NCBI GenBank assembly: GCA_916610825.1 | Contig: OU744451.1 | Location: forward strand, 21,712,349-21,776,348 | Origin: Haliclystus octoradiatus | Taxonomy: Eukaryota; Cnidaria; Staurozoa; Stauromedusae; Haliclystidae | Direction: 5' to 3' | DNA: 64,000 nt | In this document: one piece after another, positions 24,201 through 29,745 of the stretch | How the letters are laid out: the number at the start of each line of letters is the position of its first letter | How positions within the stretch are numbered: position 1 is the stretch's first letter | Notes under the pieces: generated by a model | What the model saw: the letters and a program-made list of their open reading frames with translations, nothing else | Databases searched by the model: none | What the model was told of the DNA's origin: nothing | Program-made: the position numbers and the translations under genes

Positions 24201-26367
24201 ATAATGGTCCATACTAACCTGTAGCCTCATCAATCATAAAAATGTTTCCAATATTTCCTTGTGTAATGCTGTATTTGATACCATTTGGGTATGTACCATC
24301 TCGATCTTCGGCATACATACATGCCACACTTTGAACTTTACCAGCATTTTCTCTAAGACGCACGTTAACAACAGTGGAAGGAAATGCAGGCGGATTATCA
24401 TTGACATTAACAACGTTGATTCGAATTAAAGTTTTAGAAATTAAGTTTGTTCCACTCAATTTAGCTGTTATAATAACTGTTTTCTCTTTAACAACTTCAT
24501 AATCTAAACCTTGAGTCGTTGTAAGAACACCAGTCGTTGGATTTAAAGCTAGGCCACCAGGGTCAAGTCCAGATATTTCATAAATGATTTGTTTCGATGG
24601 GTCAGGGGATTCTGCGAATATAGCAGTCGCAAATGTACCCTGTACTTGATTTTCGGCAACTTCACTTACAAACATAGCAGATGAAAATTGTGGCGCAGCA
24701 ATATCCGCACGTGATACATGAATACGTACATACATCATTCCACTGCGACTATGCTTGCCTTGATCTCTTGCAACAATGTACAAATCATATATATTACCAG
24801 CCTTGAATGCCACTTTGGTATTGATTTGCCCAGAGACTGGATCAATTTTAAATCGTCCCATACCTGATCCATCGGCAATAAAATACGTAAAACGACCATT
24901 AGGTCCACTATCCTGATCAGTTGCATAAACAGTTGTTACCTCAGTATCAATTATAATATCTTCTTTAATAACAAGATTCATGGTTGAAGGACTAAAAACT
25001 GGAGAATTCATATTTCGATCTAATTCTTGCGTCTTAATAGCACAGGCAGCTGATGCAGATAAACCAGCACCATCACGTACTGCAACAGTTAAAGTATATG
25101 ATTGCGTAACTTCAGCATCCATTTTTTGCCGCAATGTAACAACACCACTTCTACGATTGATCATAAAAAATTGTGATCCCGAACCAGATAATGTGTATGA
25201 TAACTGTCCATTGCTACTATAGGAATCTGTATCAAAAGCCCTTGGAAAAATAACAAATCCTTGAACTGGTAAATCACCACGAACTTTCACATTATATGAT
25301 AATTTGGGAAATGTCGGTGCGTTATTACCACCACCGCTAGACGTTATCGGGTAATTTGCAACGTCTATAACATTGATTTGCACATTAGTTGTAGCCGCTC
25401 GTGAATTAATTGGAGATCTATCAACGGCAACAACAACAAGGCTGTAACTACTTTTTCGTTCAAAACTTAATGGTGAAGCTACATTGATAACACCACTAGA
25501 TGCATCAATATAGAAATCATCATTTAAAGTTTGAAGATAATAATATAATTCAGCGTTTGCCCCTTCATCGTCATCTGAAGCAGAAACTTTGAGTACAGAT
25601 GTTGAAACAACAGCATTCTCTTGCACAGTGGCACGCCAATTTGAGTATGTGAATACGGGTGGATTGTCATTTTTATCCAAAATTCGTATACGAATAACAG
25701 CTTGTCCATAAAGTTGTGGCGTTCCACCATCATTTGCCTGGACAGTTATATCCATGTACGGTGTTGAACCAAGTACATCACGATCCAAAGATCCAGCTGT
25801 TTTTATCACAACTAGTTTTAACCCTGCTACTATTCGCATTGAAGCCATAAATAGGTTATCTTTATTACCTTGTGTAATAGTATAATCTACAATCCCCGTG
25901 CTATCCTTATCTGTAGCAAAACAATCTTCAAGACCAAGAACCTCAGAACCAGCCGGTAACCCTTCGTAAATATTACCAATGTACATTAATTTTTCAAATT
26001 TAGGATTATGATTATTTGTATCTAATACATTGATTCTTAAAACAGAAACTTTACCTCCATAATTTTTGGTTTTATCACGTAGTAATATAACTAAATCATA
26101 GAAATTTCTTTCATTGATACGATATTGTAAACGGTCTATCGTGGTAACCCTACCATCTTCAGAAACTTCAAACAGCGCTAAAGCTTTTGGGTCGCCAAAA
26201 TGAAATACCGTGTAACGCTGTGAAGTCTCTGGTTTGGGAAAACTATGTACTTCACTAAATTTAGGTTTATCTTCGTTAATAGATTTTGTCAAAAATCCCT
26301 GTCCATTGCATTGACTGATAAGATAGCCAAGGATAAATACACCATGATAAAATGTGTACAGCGCCAT
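184..26367 (-). CDS. Fat-type giant cadherin (FAT4-like), 17 exons, 3' end outside window
   Basis: Fat cadherins are very large single-pass adhesion receptors in planar polarity and growth control. Exons (minus strand, 5' to 3'): 26367-24219, 21744-21138, 20061-19970, 19668-19226, 18601-18483, 17891-17410, 16846-16616, 15947-11842, 11233-11023, 10347-8314, 7639-7184, 6526-6360, 4456-4338, 3658-3372, 2835-2639, 1762-1489, 396-184. Every junction keeps frame and has GT..AG borders; the joined length is 12,187 nt (about 4,062 residues). Order: signal peptide (residues 1-22), about 32 cadherin repeats counted by DxNDNxPxF-type linkers, Fat-type post-cadherin region, EGF, LamG, EGF, LamG, EGF. Fly Fat and vertebrate FATs have 34 repeats; two LamG domains alternating with EGFs match FAT4/fly Fat rather than FAT1-3. 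The last exon ends in phase 1 at GTAAGT, so transmembrane and cytoplasmic exons lie to the left of the window. Introns carry many MITEs and SINEs. Exact orthology is inferred. Confidence 0.95.
485..661. mobile_element. 177-bp-family MITE, diverged
   Basis: AATAAAACCTGTTAATAACG to ATATACAGGTTTCACTGTA, with ACCATTATAGACAGGTGGC inside. Intronic to the Fat-like gene. Confidence 0.72.
745..815 (-). mobile_element. SINE family 3 head fragment
   Basis: On the minus strand GTGCATTGGTAGCTCAATGT (box A-like) then CGCGAGGGTGGGCTTGCAAT. Related by sequence to the 50.74-kb head, degraded box B. Confidence 0.45.
1034..1400 (-). mobile_element. tRNA-derived SINE (family 1), full length
   Basis: On the minus strand the head reads GGATTAGCTCAGATGACAGA (box A-like TAGCTCAGATG) and later GGTTCAAATCC (box B). 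The body includes GGCGGATG-, GAGTAGCTGCGGCGCATCGT- and GAAAAAAGCCACTCCTCT-type sequence and ends GGCGACACC. About 365 bp. The lack of an acceptor-stem match argues against a functional tRNA gene. Confidence 0.88.
1489..1762 (-). CDS. Fat-like cadherin exon 16: LamG2 middle
   Basis: Encodes ISNSTLQYKYNVGDGLL, then NISDSQWHNITVYRIGN (WHxIxV motif) and NGIIYTGGVPG (the GG(V/L)P motif before the final LamG strand). The donor GTTTGT is weak but in phase with exon 17. Confidence 0.93.
1801..2262. repeat. Three tandem 140-bp units of the TA MITE
   Basis: TACAGTGGAACTTGTATATA (or AAACCTG) begins at 1801, 1941 and 2081, an exact 140-bp step; the third unit continues to TGTTTGACTGTA at 2262. Each unit lacks the right end of the element except the last. 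Lies just upstream (minus strand sense) of Fat-like exon 16. Confidence 0.88.
2497..2602. mobile_element. hAT-like MITE copy, short
   Basis: Starts CAGGGTCTGACAATAGGTTC and ends TTTTATCGGACTCTG after only 106 bp, so it is internally deleted relative to other copies. It lies just downstream of Fat-like exon 15 on the minus strand. Confidence 0.7.
2639..2835 (-). CDS. Fat-like cadherin exon 15: LamG2 start
   Basis: Reads ARSLHYLPSSYAKYDFVSYR to ASTNGVLVYEASE, the opening strands of a second LamG domain. Ends ..EYSILE in phase 0 before GTAATG. Confidence 0.92.
3137..3352 (+). mobile_element. tRNA-derived SINE (family 2)
   Basis: GGCCTTGGTGTAGTGGCTAG (box A) and GGGTTCAATCCCTGGCC (box B), then GTTGGCGTCAGGAAGGGCAT, a block like one shared by several animal SINE/LINE tails, then GCTTATCCGGTTTGTGG and an A-run. 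Within a Fat-like intron beside exon 14. Confidence 0.88.
3372..3658 (-). CDS. Fat-like cadherin exon 14: LamG1 end, EGF2
   Basis: Starts FINGLNPLQIGGVKYTF, then FGGCIRNIEDNGMVYDL (the LamG C-terminal GCI motif) and the EGF CPDCLHGVCDP..CNCYYGWTGERC. A SINE lies just beyond the donor (3137-3352). Confidence 0.94.
3966..4201 (-). mobile_element. SINE family 1, internally deleted
   Basis: Same head (TTAGCTCAGATGGCAGAGCA on the minus strand) and tail (GGGCGACATCGTCTACA) as the full copies, but about 120 bp of the body is missing. Between Fat-like exons 13 and 14. Confidence 0.85.
4338..4456 (-). CDS. Fat-like cadherin exon 13: LamG1 continuation
   Basis: A short exon reading LIRLTVDHCMDAEIIESHNS to ..GIIPGKFM. 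LIRLTVD follows directly on the preceding LamG strand. Two cysteines lie in the loop. It ends in phase 2 before GTAAGA. Found by splice-site and phase matching, so it is slightly less certain than the others. Confidence 0.85.
4980..5129. repeat. 150-bp near-perfect hairpin element
   Basis: GGGTTACCGCACACTTGC.. at the left and GCAAGCGTGTGGTAACCC at the right, pairing almost without interruption through TCGAAAAAGTTGGGAGACAC. Loop about 15-20 nt around 5050. Fat-like intron. Confidence 0.88.
6096..6246. mobile_element. 177-bp-family MITE, internally deleted
   Basis: GTACAGTGGAACCTGTATAT to TTATAGCAGGTTTTACTGTG; about 26 bp missing near the left end. Confidence 0.82.
6254..6285. repeat. (CAT)n microsatellite
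   Basis: TCATCATCATCATCATCAT run, then TTTATTCAGAACCTGATAAG; the same combination occurs near 31095-31125 (ATCATCATCATTTATTCAGG), so it belongs to a dispersed repeat. Confidence 0.85.
6360..6526 (-). CDS. Fat-like cadherin exon 12: LamG1 middle
   Basis: Encodes SATETLDYLLVELYEGLIRL and the VLVGGKKLNDNSFHHIRIYK segment, the standard LamG strands with the DxxFHxIxI-type motif. Phase 0 donor GTATTT. Confidence 0.93.
6630..6838. mobile_element. TTCATGAAC foldback element, decayed
   Basis: Several ATGAACTGTTCA-type palindromes and TACGTTAAATAGCC are kept; the ends are worn. Confidence 0.65.
6905..7118. repeat. CATGAAAATGCCATGAAA-type repeat
   Basis: TTCATTGCATTTTCACATAT..ATGGTTTTGATGTTGGTAAT; similar segments at 28075-28243 and 30073-30275 share TTTCATGGCATTTTCATGGT and ACCAACACCAAAACC-like ends. 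Non-coding despite open frames. Confidence 0.65.
7184..7639 (-). CDS. Fat-like cadherin exon 11: Cys-rich spacer, EGF1, LamG1 start
   Basis: Begins GGKVASIGVDECAKEPCPSG, a short cysteine-bearing spacer, then the EGF module CLNGGICRD..CICPSGYDGPQC, then LamG1 (YISFEFATKYSNGLLLYQG). Exon starts upstream of the first Met of the open frame; the acceptor is ATTATAG and the donor GTAAGT. Confidence 0.94.
8314..10347 (-). CDS. Fat-like cadherin exon 10: EC27 end to EC32, post-cadherin region
   Basis: The 2,034-nt exon starts VGNNKFDREQKASFVFQVF (a CTAG acceptor, upstream of the first in-frame Met). It holds linkers DINDESPYF, DANDQDPYF, DCNDNAPVF, DVNDNGPKF and DMNDNSPSD, then a last degenerate repeat. 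After about residue 3,400 follows the non-cadherin block with FEKLLADLLQVPVADVAVFS, resembling the conserved block between the last cadherin repeat and the EGF/LamG part in Fat proteins. Confidence 0.95.
10580..10760. mobile_element. 177-bp-family MITE copy
   Basis: From ACAGAAAAACCTGGATATAG to CTATAGCAGGTTTGACTGTA. Near full length, diverged. In the intron between Fat-like exons 9 and 10. Confidence 0.82.
10862..11000. mobile_element. TTCATGAAC foldback element
   Basis: TGAAAAACAGTTCAAGAGTT to CTCCTGAAATGTTTTTCGAA. It stops about 20 bp before the donor of Fat-like exon 9. Confidence 0.85.
11023..11233 (-). CDS. Fat-like cadherin exon 9: EC26 end, EC27
   Basis: Starts after TATTTCAG with VLDANDNDPVF, continues through GSIPENIGGGVYITKVTATD and ends at SISGEIRTG in phase 1. 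The frame open upstream of the acceptor is intronic. Confidence 0.93.
11372..11525. mobile_element. TTCATGAAC foldback element
   Basis: GCGAAAAACAGTTCAGGAGT to TCCTCAACTGTTTTTTGGGG, with AATGGCCCAATTTTCATGAA pairing to ATGAAAATTGGGCCATTTAA. Confidence 0.88.
11724..11818. mobile_element. 177-bp-family MITE fragment
   Basis: CAAACCTGTGTACAGG..AATGACCACTAAACACAGGT..GGAGGTGACTC. Both ends decayed; close to the donor of Fat-like exon 8. Confidence 0.6.
11842..15947 (-). CDS. Fat-like cadherin exon 8: giant 4.1-kb exon, EC13 end to EC26
   Basis: One uninterrupted 4,106-nt exon encodes twelve complete cadherin repeats (EC14-EC25) plus most of EC26. Linkers in order: DSNDVPPVF, TRDAFPKF, NQWDNFPQF, a missing linker at NFRSGQNIL, DSNDNAPRF, GNDPPTF, NVNDNPPLF, NVNDNAPHF, DVNDNSPVF, DINDFDPVF, NAFPPKF, DVNDNTPIF, DENDEQPSF. 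EC20 contains a cysteine insertion (TDCDCSRTCDCVGG) where the ATDxDxG loop would be. True start is the TTATAG acceptor at 15948-15949, not the upstream in-frame Met in the intron. Large central exons are also known in other Fat genes. Confidence 0.96.
16198..16425. mobile_element. 177-bp-family MITE, compound copy
   Basis: Two terminal halves facing each other: ACAGTCAAACCTGCTATAAC..CAGCTTTGACTGTATATA followed by ..GGTCTTTATAGACAGGG to CTATAGCAGGTTTGACTATA. A partial copy adjoins a shortened one. Confidence 0.75.
16616..16846 (-). CDS. Fat-like cadherin exon 7: EC13
   Basis: Encodes DLSSAIYTVTATDKDSGKNG through the LDYE and KAEDQG motifs of EC13 and ends ..GTIPSY in phase 1. It joins exon 8 as SLMELIVDVEDSNDVPPVF, which completes the repeat. 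The acceptor is CTCTCCACAG and the donor GTAAGT. Confidence 0.92.
17089..17261. mobile_element. hAT-like MITE copy, degenerate
   Basis: Begins near GATCCGACAATAG and ends TATGTCGGACACTG, with the shared core ATTTATAGGCCAAACCTCAA. Intronic to the Fat-like gene. Confidence 0.65.
17410..17891 (-). CDS. Fat-like cadherin exon 6: end of EC11, EC12, start of EC13
   Basis: Reads RGSVNEYSYTVRATDNGSPS, then linkers ASPPPTF (degenerate) and ADDNDNSPVF. EC12 has the unusual start YRANLGDDVSVG without the XEN motif at the expected position. The donor GTTGGT is a weak match. Confidence 0.92.
18215..18329. mobile_element. 177-bp-family MITE, half copy
   Basis: Begins at the internal TCTAAAATAGTGTTTTCTAT and runs to TGCAGGTTTCACTATA. 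The left half is absent. Confidence 0.8.
18483..18601 (-). CDS. Fat-like cadherin exon 5: middle of EC11
   Basis: This 119-nt exon encodes YRAFDKDGGKNGKLTYVL and then the FVIDSSSGIVSTKQEI motif (DxxxGxIxT) typical of the middle of a cadherin repeat. Found by splice sites and phase; the acceptor is TTTTTAG and the donor GTGTGT is weak. Confidence 0.88.
18755..18932. mobile_element. 177-bp-family MITE copy
   Basis: ATACAGTCAAACATGTTATA to TTATATACAGGTTACACTGT, near full length, TA at both ends. In the intron between Fat-like exons 4 and 5. Confidence 0.88.
19020..19197. mobile_element. TTCATGAAC foldback element
   Basis: GAAAAACAGTTCAGGAGTTA to CTGACCTGTTTCTCGAAGGG. About 25 bp before the donor of Fat-like exon 4. 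Confidence 0.85.
19226..19668 (-). CDS. Fat-like cadherin exon 4: end of EC9, EC10, start of EC11
   Basis: Begins GSPAKSADVPIDISV after a TTTTACAG acceptor. Linkers are GIQVPQF (degenerate) and QDYNDHSPVF. The frame ends at ..GTIVSN before GTAAGT and continues in the next exon as YRAFDKDGG. Confidence 0.92.
19970..20061 (-). CDS. Fat-like cadherin exon 3: middle of EC9
   Basis: This 92-nt exon encodes FSLSTDGVLSVAGKMVEN and continues to ..TIRATDRG, the LDRE/ATD part of a cadherin repeat. It is too short to stand out as an open frame and was found by splice-site and phase matching to its neighbours. Confidence 0.88.
20384..20623. mobile_element. MITE with CCAGAGCCATCTA ends
   Basis: CCAGAGCCATCTACTTACCA at the left and AACTCTTATAAATAGATGGC at the right are inverted repeats; the interior includes CAGTCATGTGATTTTATGG and GCAAAACC. 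About 240 bp, Fat-like intron 2. Confidence 0.82.
20990..21112. mobile_element. 177-bp-family MITE, truncated
   Basis: ACAGTCAAACCTGTTATAAC to about CTACAATGGTCAACTATA; the terminal quarter is missing. It ends about 25 bp beyond the donor of Fat-like exon 2. Confidence 0.8.
21138..21744 (-). CDS. Fat-like cadherin exon 2: end of EC7, EC8, start of EC9
   Basis: The acceptor TTTTTCAG precedes the exon. A phase-1 join completes EC7 (..DEATG|QLSAKELDYE). Linkers VDTDDPPRF and EDENDHTPTF mark EC8 and EC9. EC8 carries two cysteines (QHNCDF and QSCVLS), possibly an intradomain disulfide. The donor is GTAAGT. Confidence 0.93.
22493..22674. mobile_element. hAT-like MITE copy (CAGGGTCCGACAAAA)
   Basis: Starts CAGGGTCCGACAAAAGGTTC and closes with a decayed inverse (TTTCGTCAGACCATG). 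The inside carries GACCAATAAATCGTAAAAAT, the same core as in the 105-bp array. In the intron between Fat-like exons 1 and 2. Confidence 0.75.
24219..26367 (-). CDS. Fat-like cadherin exon 1: start, signal peptide, EC1 to EC7
   Basis: The ATG is at 26367-26365 and opens a hydrophobic leader (MALYTFYHGVFILGYLIS) that reads as a signal peptide. The frame then runs 716 codons and holds six cadherin repeats and most of a seventh. Linkers seen include LDTNNHNPKF, LDKNDNPPVF, GGNNAPTF, ELDRNMNSPVF, ADIAAPQF and NVNDNPPAF. Several lack the full DxNDN calcium motif, so some inter-repeat joints may be flexible, as is known in Fat and Dachsous ectodomains. The exon ends in phase 1 before GTTAGT. Confidence 0.93.
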
Positions 26368-27479
26368 AGCGTAGTCCTACTTCTATCAACAACTTGTAAA
26401 CATTCCCACCACAGCGTTAAAAATCATAAAAAGTATTTCATGTTATCAAATATATGATGTCATTACCAATATATGGTCAAATTCTAACGCGTTTCTCCTT
26501 AATTAAGCACCAGATATGTAGTAATAGCTAACAGATGGAATAATTCAGCATTAACCAAGCCCAGTTAAGATCAACAAAAGTCACAAACATCAATGCAGAA
26601 CTTTCCCAGACAAGCGATTCAAATCTCAAGATTTTTTGTAAATTACTATAACGCAGTGGAGCCGGTTCAATAACTTATGAAGTGACGTCAAAAAGTTGCC
26701 GCATTCATCTCTGAAATCTATTTTACCAAACAACACATCGATCTAATGCCAATCAATCTTACTTGAAAGGCGGCATCTCTAGAAATGATCACGTGAACAA
26801 TGAGTAATGATTATTAACCAATCAGAATCTAATGTTGTCAAAGGAAGGCCGATATCAATGTATCAATCAATACAACCTGTAAAGTATTTTGATGTGTACG
26901 TCACAATTGCAAATTTTTAAAGTATTTAGGTTGGTTGCCAGTAACCTTGTTGAACTATGACTAAATTACATATAACTGATAAAAGATACGATTTATATAT
27001 AACACATAACAATCTAACAAGATCGAATAGAACAATATAAGAATATAGAGTTTGTCAATCCCCTATAAATTGACATAAAAATCAAATAGATTTTGAAGAA
27101 AACAAACTTTATCGAAAAGCACCCTTCCTGTCTAAACTATGGGGTGTCTCAAAAGCTTTTATTAGCCTTAAAAATAGGCGTCCGTTTAAAATGAATAGTC
27201 ATATTGTCCAAACTCAAGCAAAACTAACAAGAACGCAGGTTTGAATGATTATTTTTGCTATTCCTTCTGAGGGCCTCTGAGTACCGCTTTTCAATCATTG
27301 AATGGTACAATATAAAACAATATAAACTTGAAGCTATATGCTTGAAGACACTGCTATAAAAACGCTATGAACGATCAAACAAATAATAGTTTATATATAG
27401 TACGGCCGAAAAGTAATAATTATAAAGTTGAAAAATATAATGATGATAATTGTATATTAAATTGTATGTTTTATCTATA

Positions 27480-27640
27480 TATAATAGCAGATAATAAGAT
27501 AATATAGTGCTCTATGTCTTCATTTGACAGAGCGGTAAATAATAATATTATATGGTGAAAGTGTTAAAAATACACATTCTTTACTGTTACTCAAGTTTCA
27601 CGCATTTCACTGCTATCTATTAATTCAGACAGATTTTTTA
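27480..27640 (+). repeat. Dispersed copy of the 62-kb palindrome arm
   Basis: TAATAGCAGATAATAAGATA..TTCATTTGACAGAGCGGTAA..ACATTCTTTACTGTTACTCA..CAGACAGATTTTTTACTC match the reverse complement of the right arm and its outer flank, with differences. It shows the arm is a dispersed repeat. Confidence 0.8.
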
Positions 27641-28074
27641 CTCAAAATTATTATTTATTTTTTTGCTTTTTTATTAATGATGATAATAACTATATTATTA
27701 CAACCATGTTGAACAATATATGAAACATATGGAATCCGCATTGATTATTCGATATTTTCAACACTGGGCATTATATCGATTCTTATCAAAAACTACTCCA
27801 CTCCACATTGTCCTGTTTTTGCAAATCCTCTTTTAGAGATATGTTTTCATTGTTACCATCAATACACAACAGATGAAAATCAGATGTCTCCTCTCGTCGA
27901 TCTCCTGCTAAATCAATTGAAAATAATACAGTGGGACTTCATGACTTTTATGAATCATTACTCGACATTTGGCATGCCGCTCCCAGACAAATCTGACAAC
28001 ATATGCACACAGATAATGTTGAGATGTTCATGGGGATACACTATGCTAAGACCATCTGAGACTGACACCAAACC

Positions 28075-28243
28075 ATAAAAAAATCGTCAAATATCATAGC
28101 GTTTTCCATGGCATTTTCACATTTAATAATGTGAATATGGATTTTATCATGGCCTAAAAAATTTGTGGTTTTCATTTTTTACCTTTTCATGATGTTTCCA
28201 CAACACTTTCATGGCATTTTCATGGTTTTGGTGTTGATAGTGA
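28075..28243. repeat. CATGAAAATGCCATGAAA-type repeat, copy 2
   Basis: TAGCGTTTTCCATGGCATTT..CACTTTCATGGCATTTTCAT..GGTTTTGGTGTTGATAGTG. Confidence 0.7.
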
Positions 28244-28599
28244 TGTTCGAGGGGGTTCAGAAATCGGGGAGGACGGTAATATTTCAGAGCAGGTGAGAAT
28301 AAAGACCCTAAAATTTCATTCTTTTACGATCCAAACAACGAAAAGTTCAAAAATTTCGAAAATCTTATAACTAAATTGACATTGTAAAGTTTCACAAAAA
28401 TCTGGAAAGGCACCCCTTAAAAATTGCACTTTCCGTGTAGATAGTTGATGTATAGAAGTGCCCCCAGCTTTACAACATTGATTAAAATATGCTTTACAGC
28501 TAAGAATGGAGTCCGGAAGATGCCCCATAGAAATGCGACCTAGAATTGAAACCTAAAGATATACGACAGTCCATGAAATTTGAAGACCAGCAATATCAC

Positions 28600-28740
28600 C
28601 CTATCGCCCCAAGCCCACGAGGAGTGACTCTTTTATAGACTAGGAGAGGTGATCAGAGCAGTGATTGTATGCTTATACCAAATCTCAGGTGCGCTACTGC
28701 AGATCAGATGAGTAAAGTGCGCTTCAAAGGTATTGATGAC
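28600..28740 (-). mobile_element. SINE family 1, decayed tail fragment
   Basis: The order CGAGGAGTGACTC..GAGCAGTGATTG..CTACTGCAGATCAG follows the SINE tail on the minus strand with many changes. Confidence 0.5.
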
Positions 28741-29233
28741 ACTGTCATAAAATCCTGGCGTAAAACGAGAAAGAAAATCATACACATGAAATTTCCCCCG
28801 ATAATTCACTATATATCAGATCAGGACCAGAACTAGTAGTTATATCCCGTCAGAATCATATTTTGAACAATTATAAATTCATTGAATAGATTTTCTTGTT
28901 TGTTGATTTATTTTATCAGTTCACAGATTTGTACTCGATGTATATAGTTGAATTATATTGGCCAACTCTTTAATGAAGACAGTTGTGTCAGTTTTAAATT
29001 TGTTTTAAGTTTAATTAATATCTATATCAGTATGTTTTAATCTTCCACCCAAATAACTTATTAGATTTGACTGCATTCAAGTTATTCCTTTTGTAATTTG
29101 ATTATATCTATATATAGAGAGTTTAACTCGCAATGATAAAAATTTATGGTCCTCTTTTAGTTATCGGTCTTTGACGAAACATATAGTTAATTATATGTAT
29201 AGGGAAAAATAAATGATTTATTCCTTGCTTGGG

Positions 29234-29278
29234 CCAGAGCCATCTATTTACAAATAGATGTAAATAGATGGCTCTGGT
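29234..29278. repeat. 45-bp palindrome: two ends of the CCAGAGCC MITE
   Basis: CCAGAGCCATCTATTTACAA runs head-on into its own reverse complement, ending GTAAATAGATGGCTCTGG. This is the terminal repeat with the interior gone. Confidence 0.88.
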
Positions 29279-29464
29279 TTGGGCACGTCAACAAGTAGAC
29301 TAAAGATTCTAGGAGACAACAAAGTAATCATTCGTGCTACACTATTATATCATGTACTTGTTGTCCAAAACTAAAGTTAAACCAAAAGGACAACAGAGTA
29401 ATTCAGTCGTACATTCATCATGTACTTGTATGTCTTGTTAGTGATGCAAGAGCTCGAAAATTAA

Positions 29465-29745
29465 TGTTTCATTTATTCCTCAGTGCGGAACTCAGCAAAT
29501 AGACTATTTCTTGTTAATGGCGTAAAAGTTACAAACTTGATGTTTAACCAGTGTGTACATAATTATATCACTGCGTAACTGTTAATGGTGTAAGATGTAA
29601 ACATCCATGTTCAATTTATTCCTCTCTGGAACTCAGCAAATATACTATCTTGTTAATGGCGTAAGAGTTACAAACTTGATGTCTAACCAATGGGTACATA
29701 TAATTAATTATATCACATCGTACTTATTAATGGTGTAAGAGGTCC
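29465..29745. repeat. About 135-bp tandem duplication overlapping the PLA2 3' end
   Basis: TTTATTCCTC..GGAACTCAGCAAATA..CTTGTTAATGGCGTAA..GTTACAAACTTGATGT..AACCA occurs at about 29470-29570 and again at 29615-29720, with TTAATGGTGTAAGA closing both. The second unit's end is the PLA2 stop-codon region. Confidence 0.8.

Larger units (their letters stand above)
26368..29712. other. Intergenic, Fat-like gene to PLA2 gene
   Basis: Between the divergent-side start of the Fat-like gene and the 3' end of the PLA2 gene. I see no convincing coding exon. It contains a partial copy of the 62-kb palindrome element (27480-27640), a CATGAAAATGCC-type repeat (28075-28243), a decayed SINE fragment (28600-28740), a 45-bp palindrome (29234-29278) and tandem duplications (29465-29745). 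The Fat-like promoter should lie just above 26367, but no clear TATA or initiator can be defended. Confidence 0.6.
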
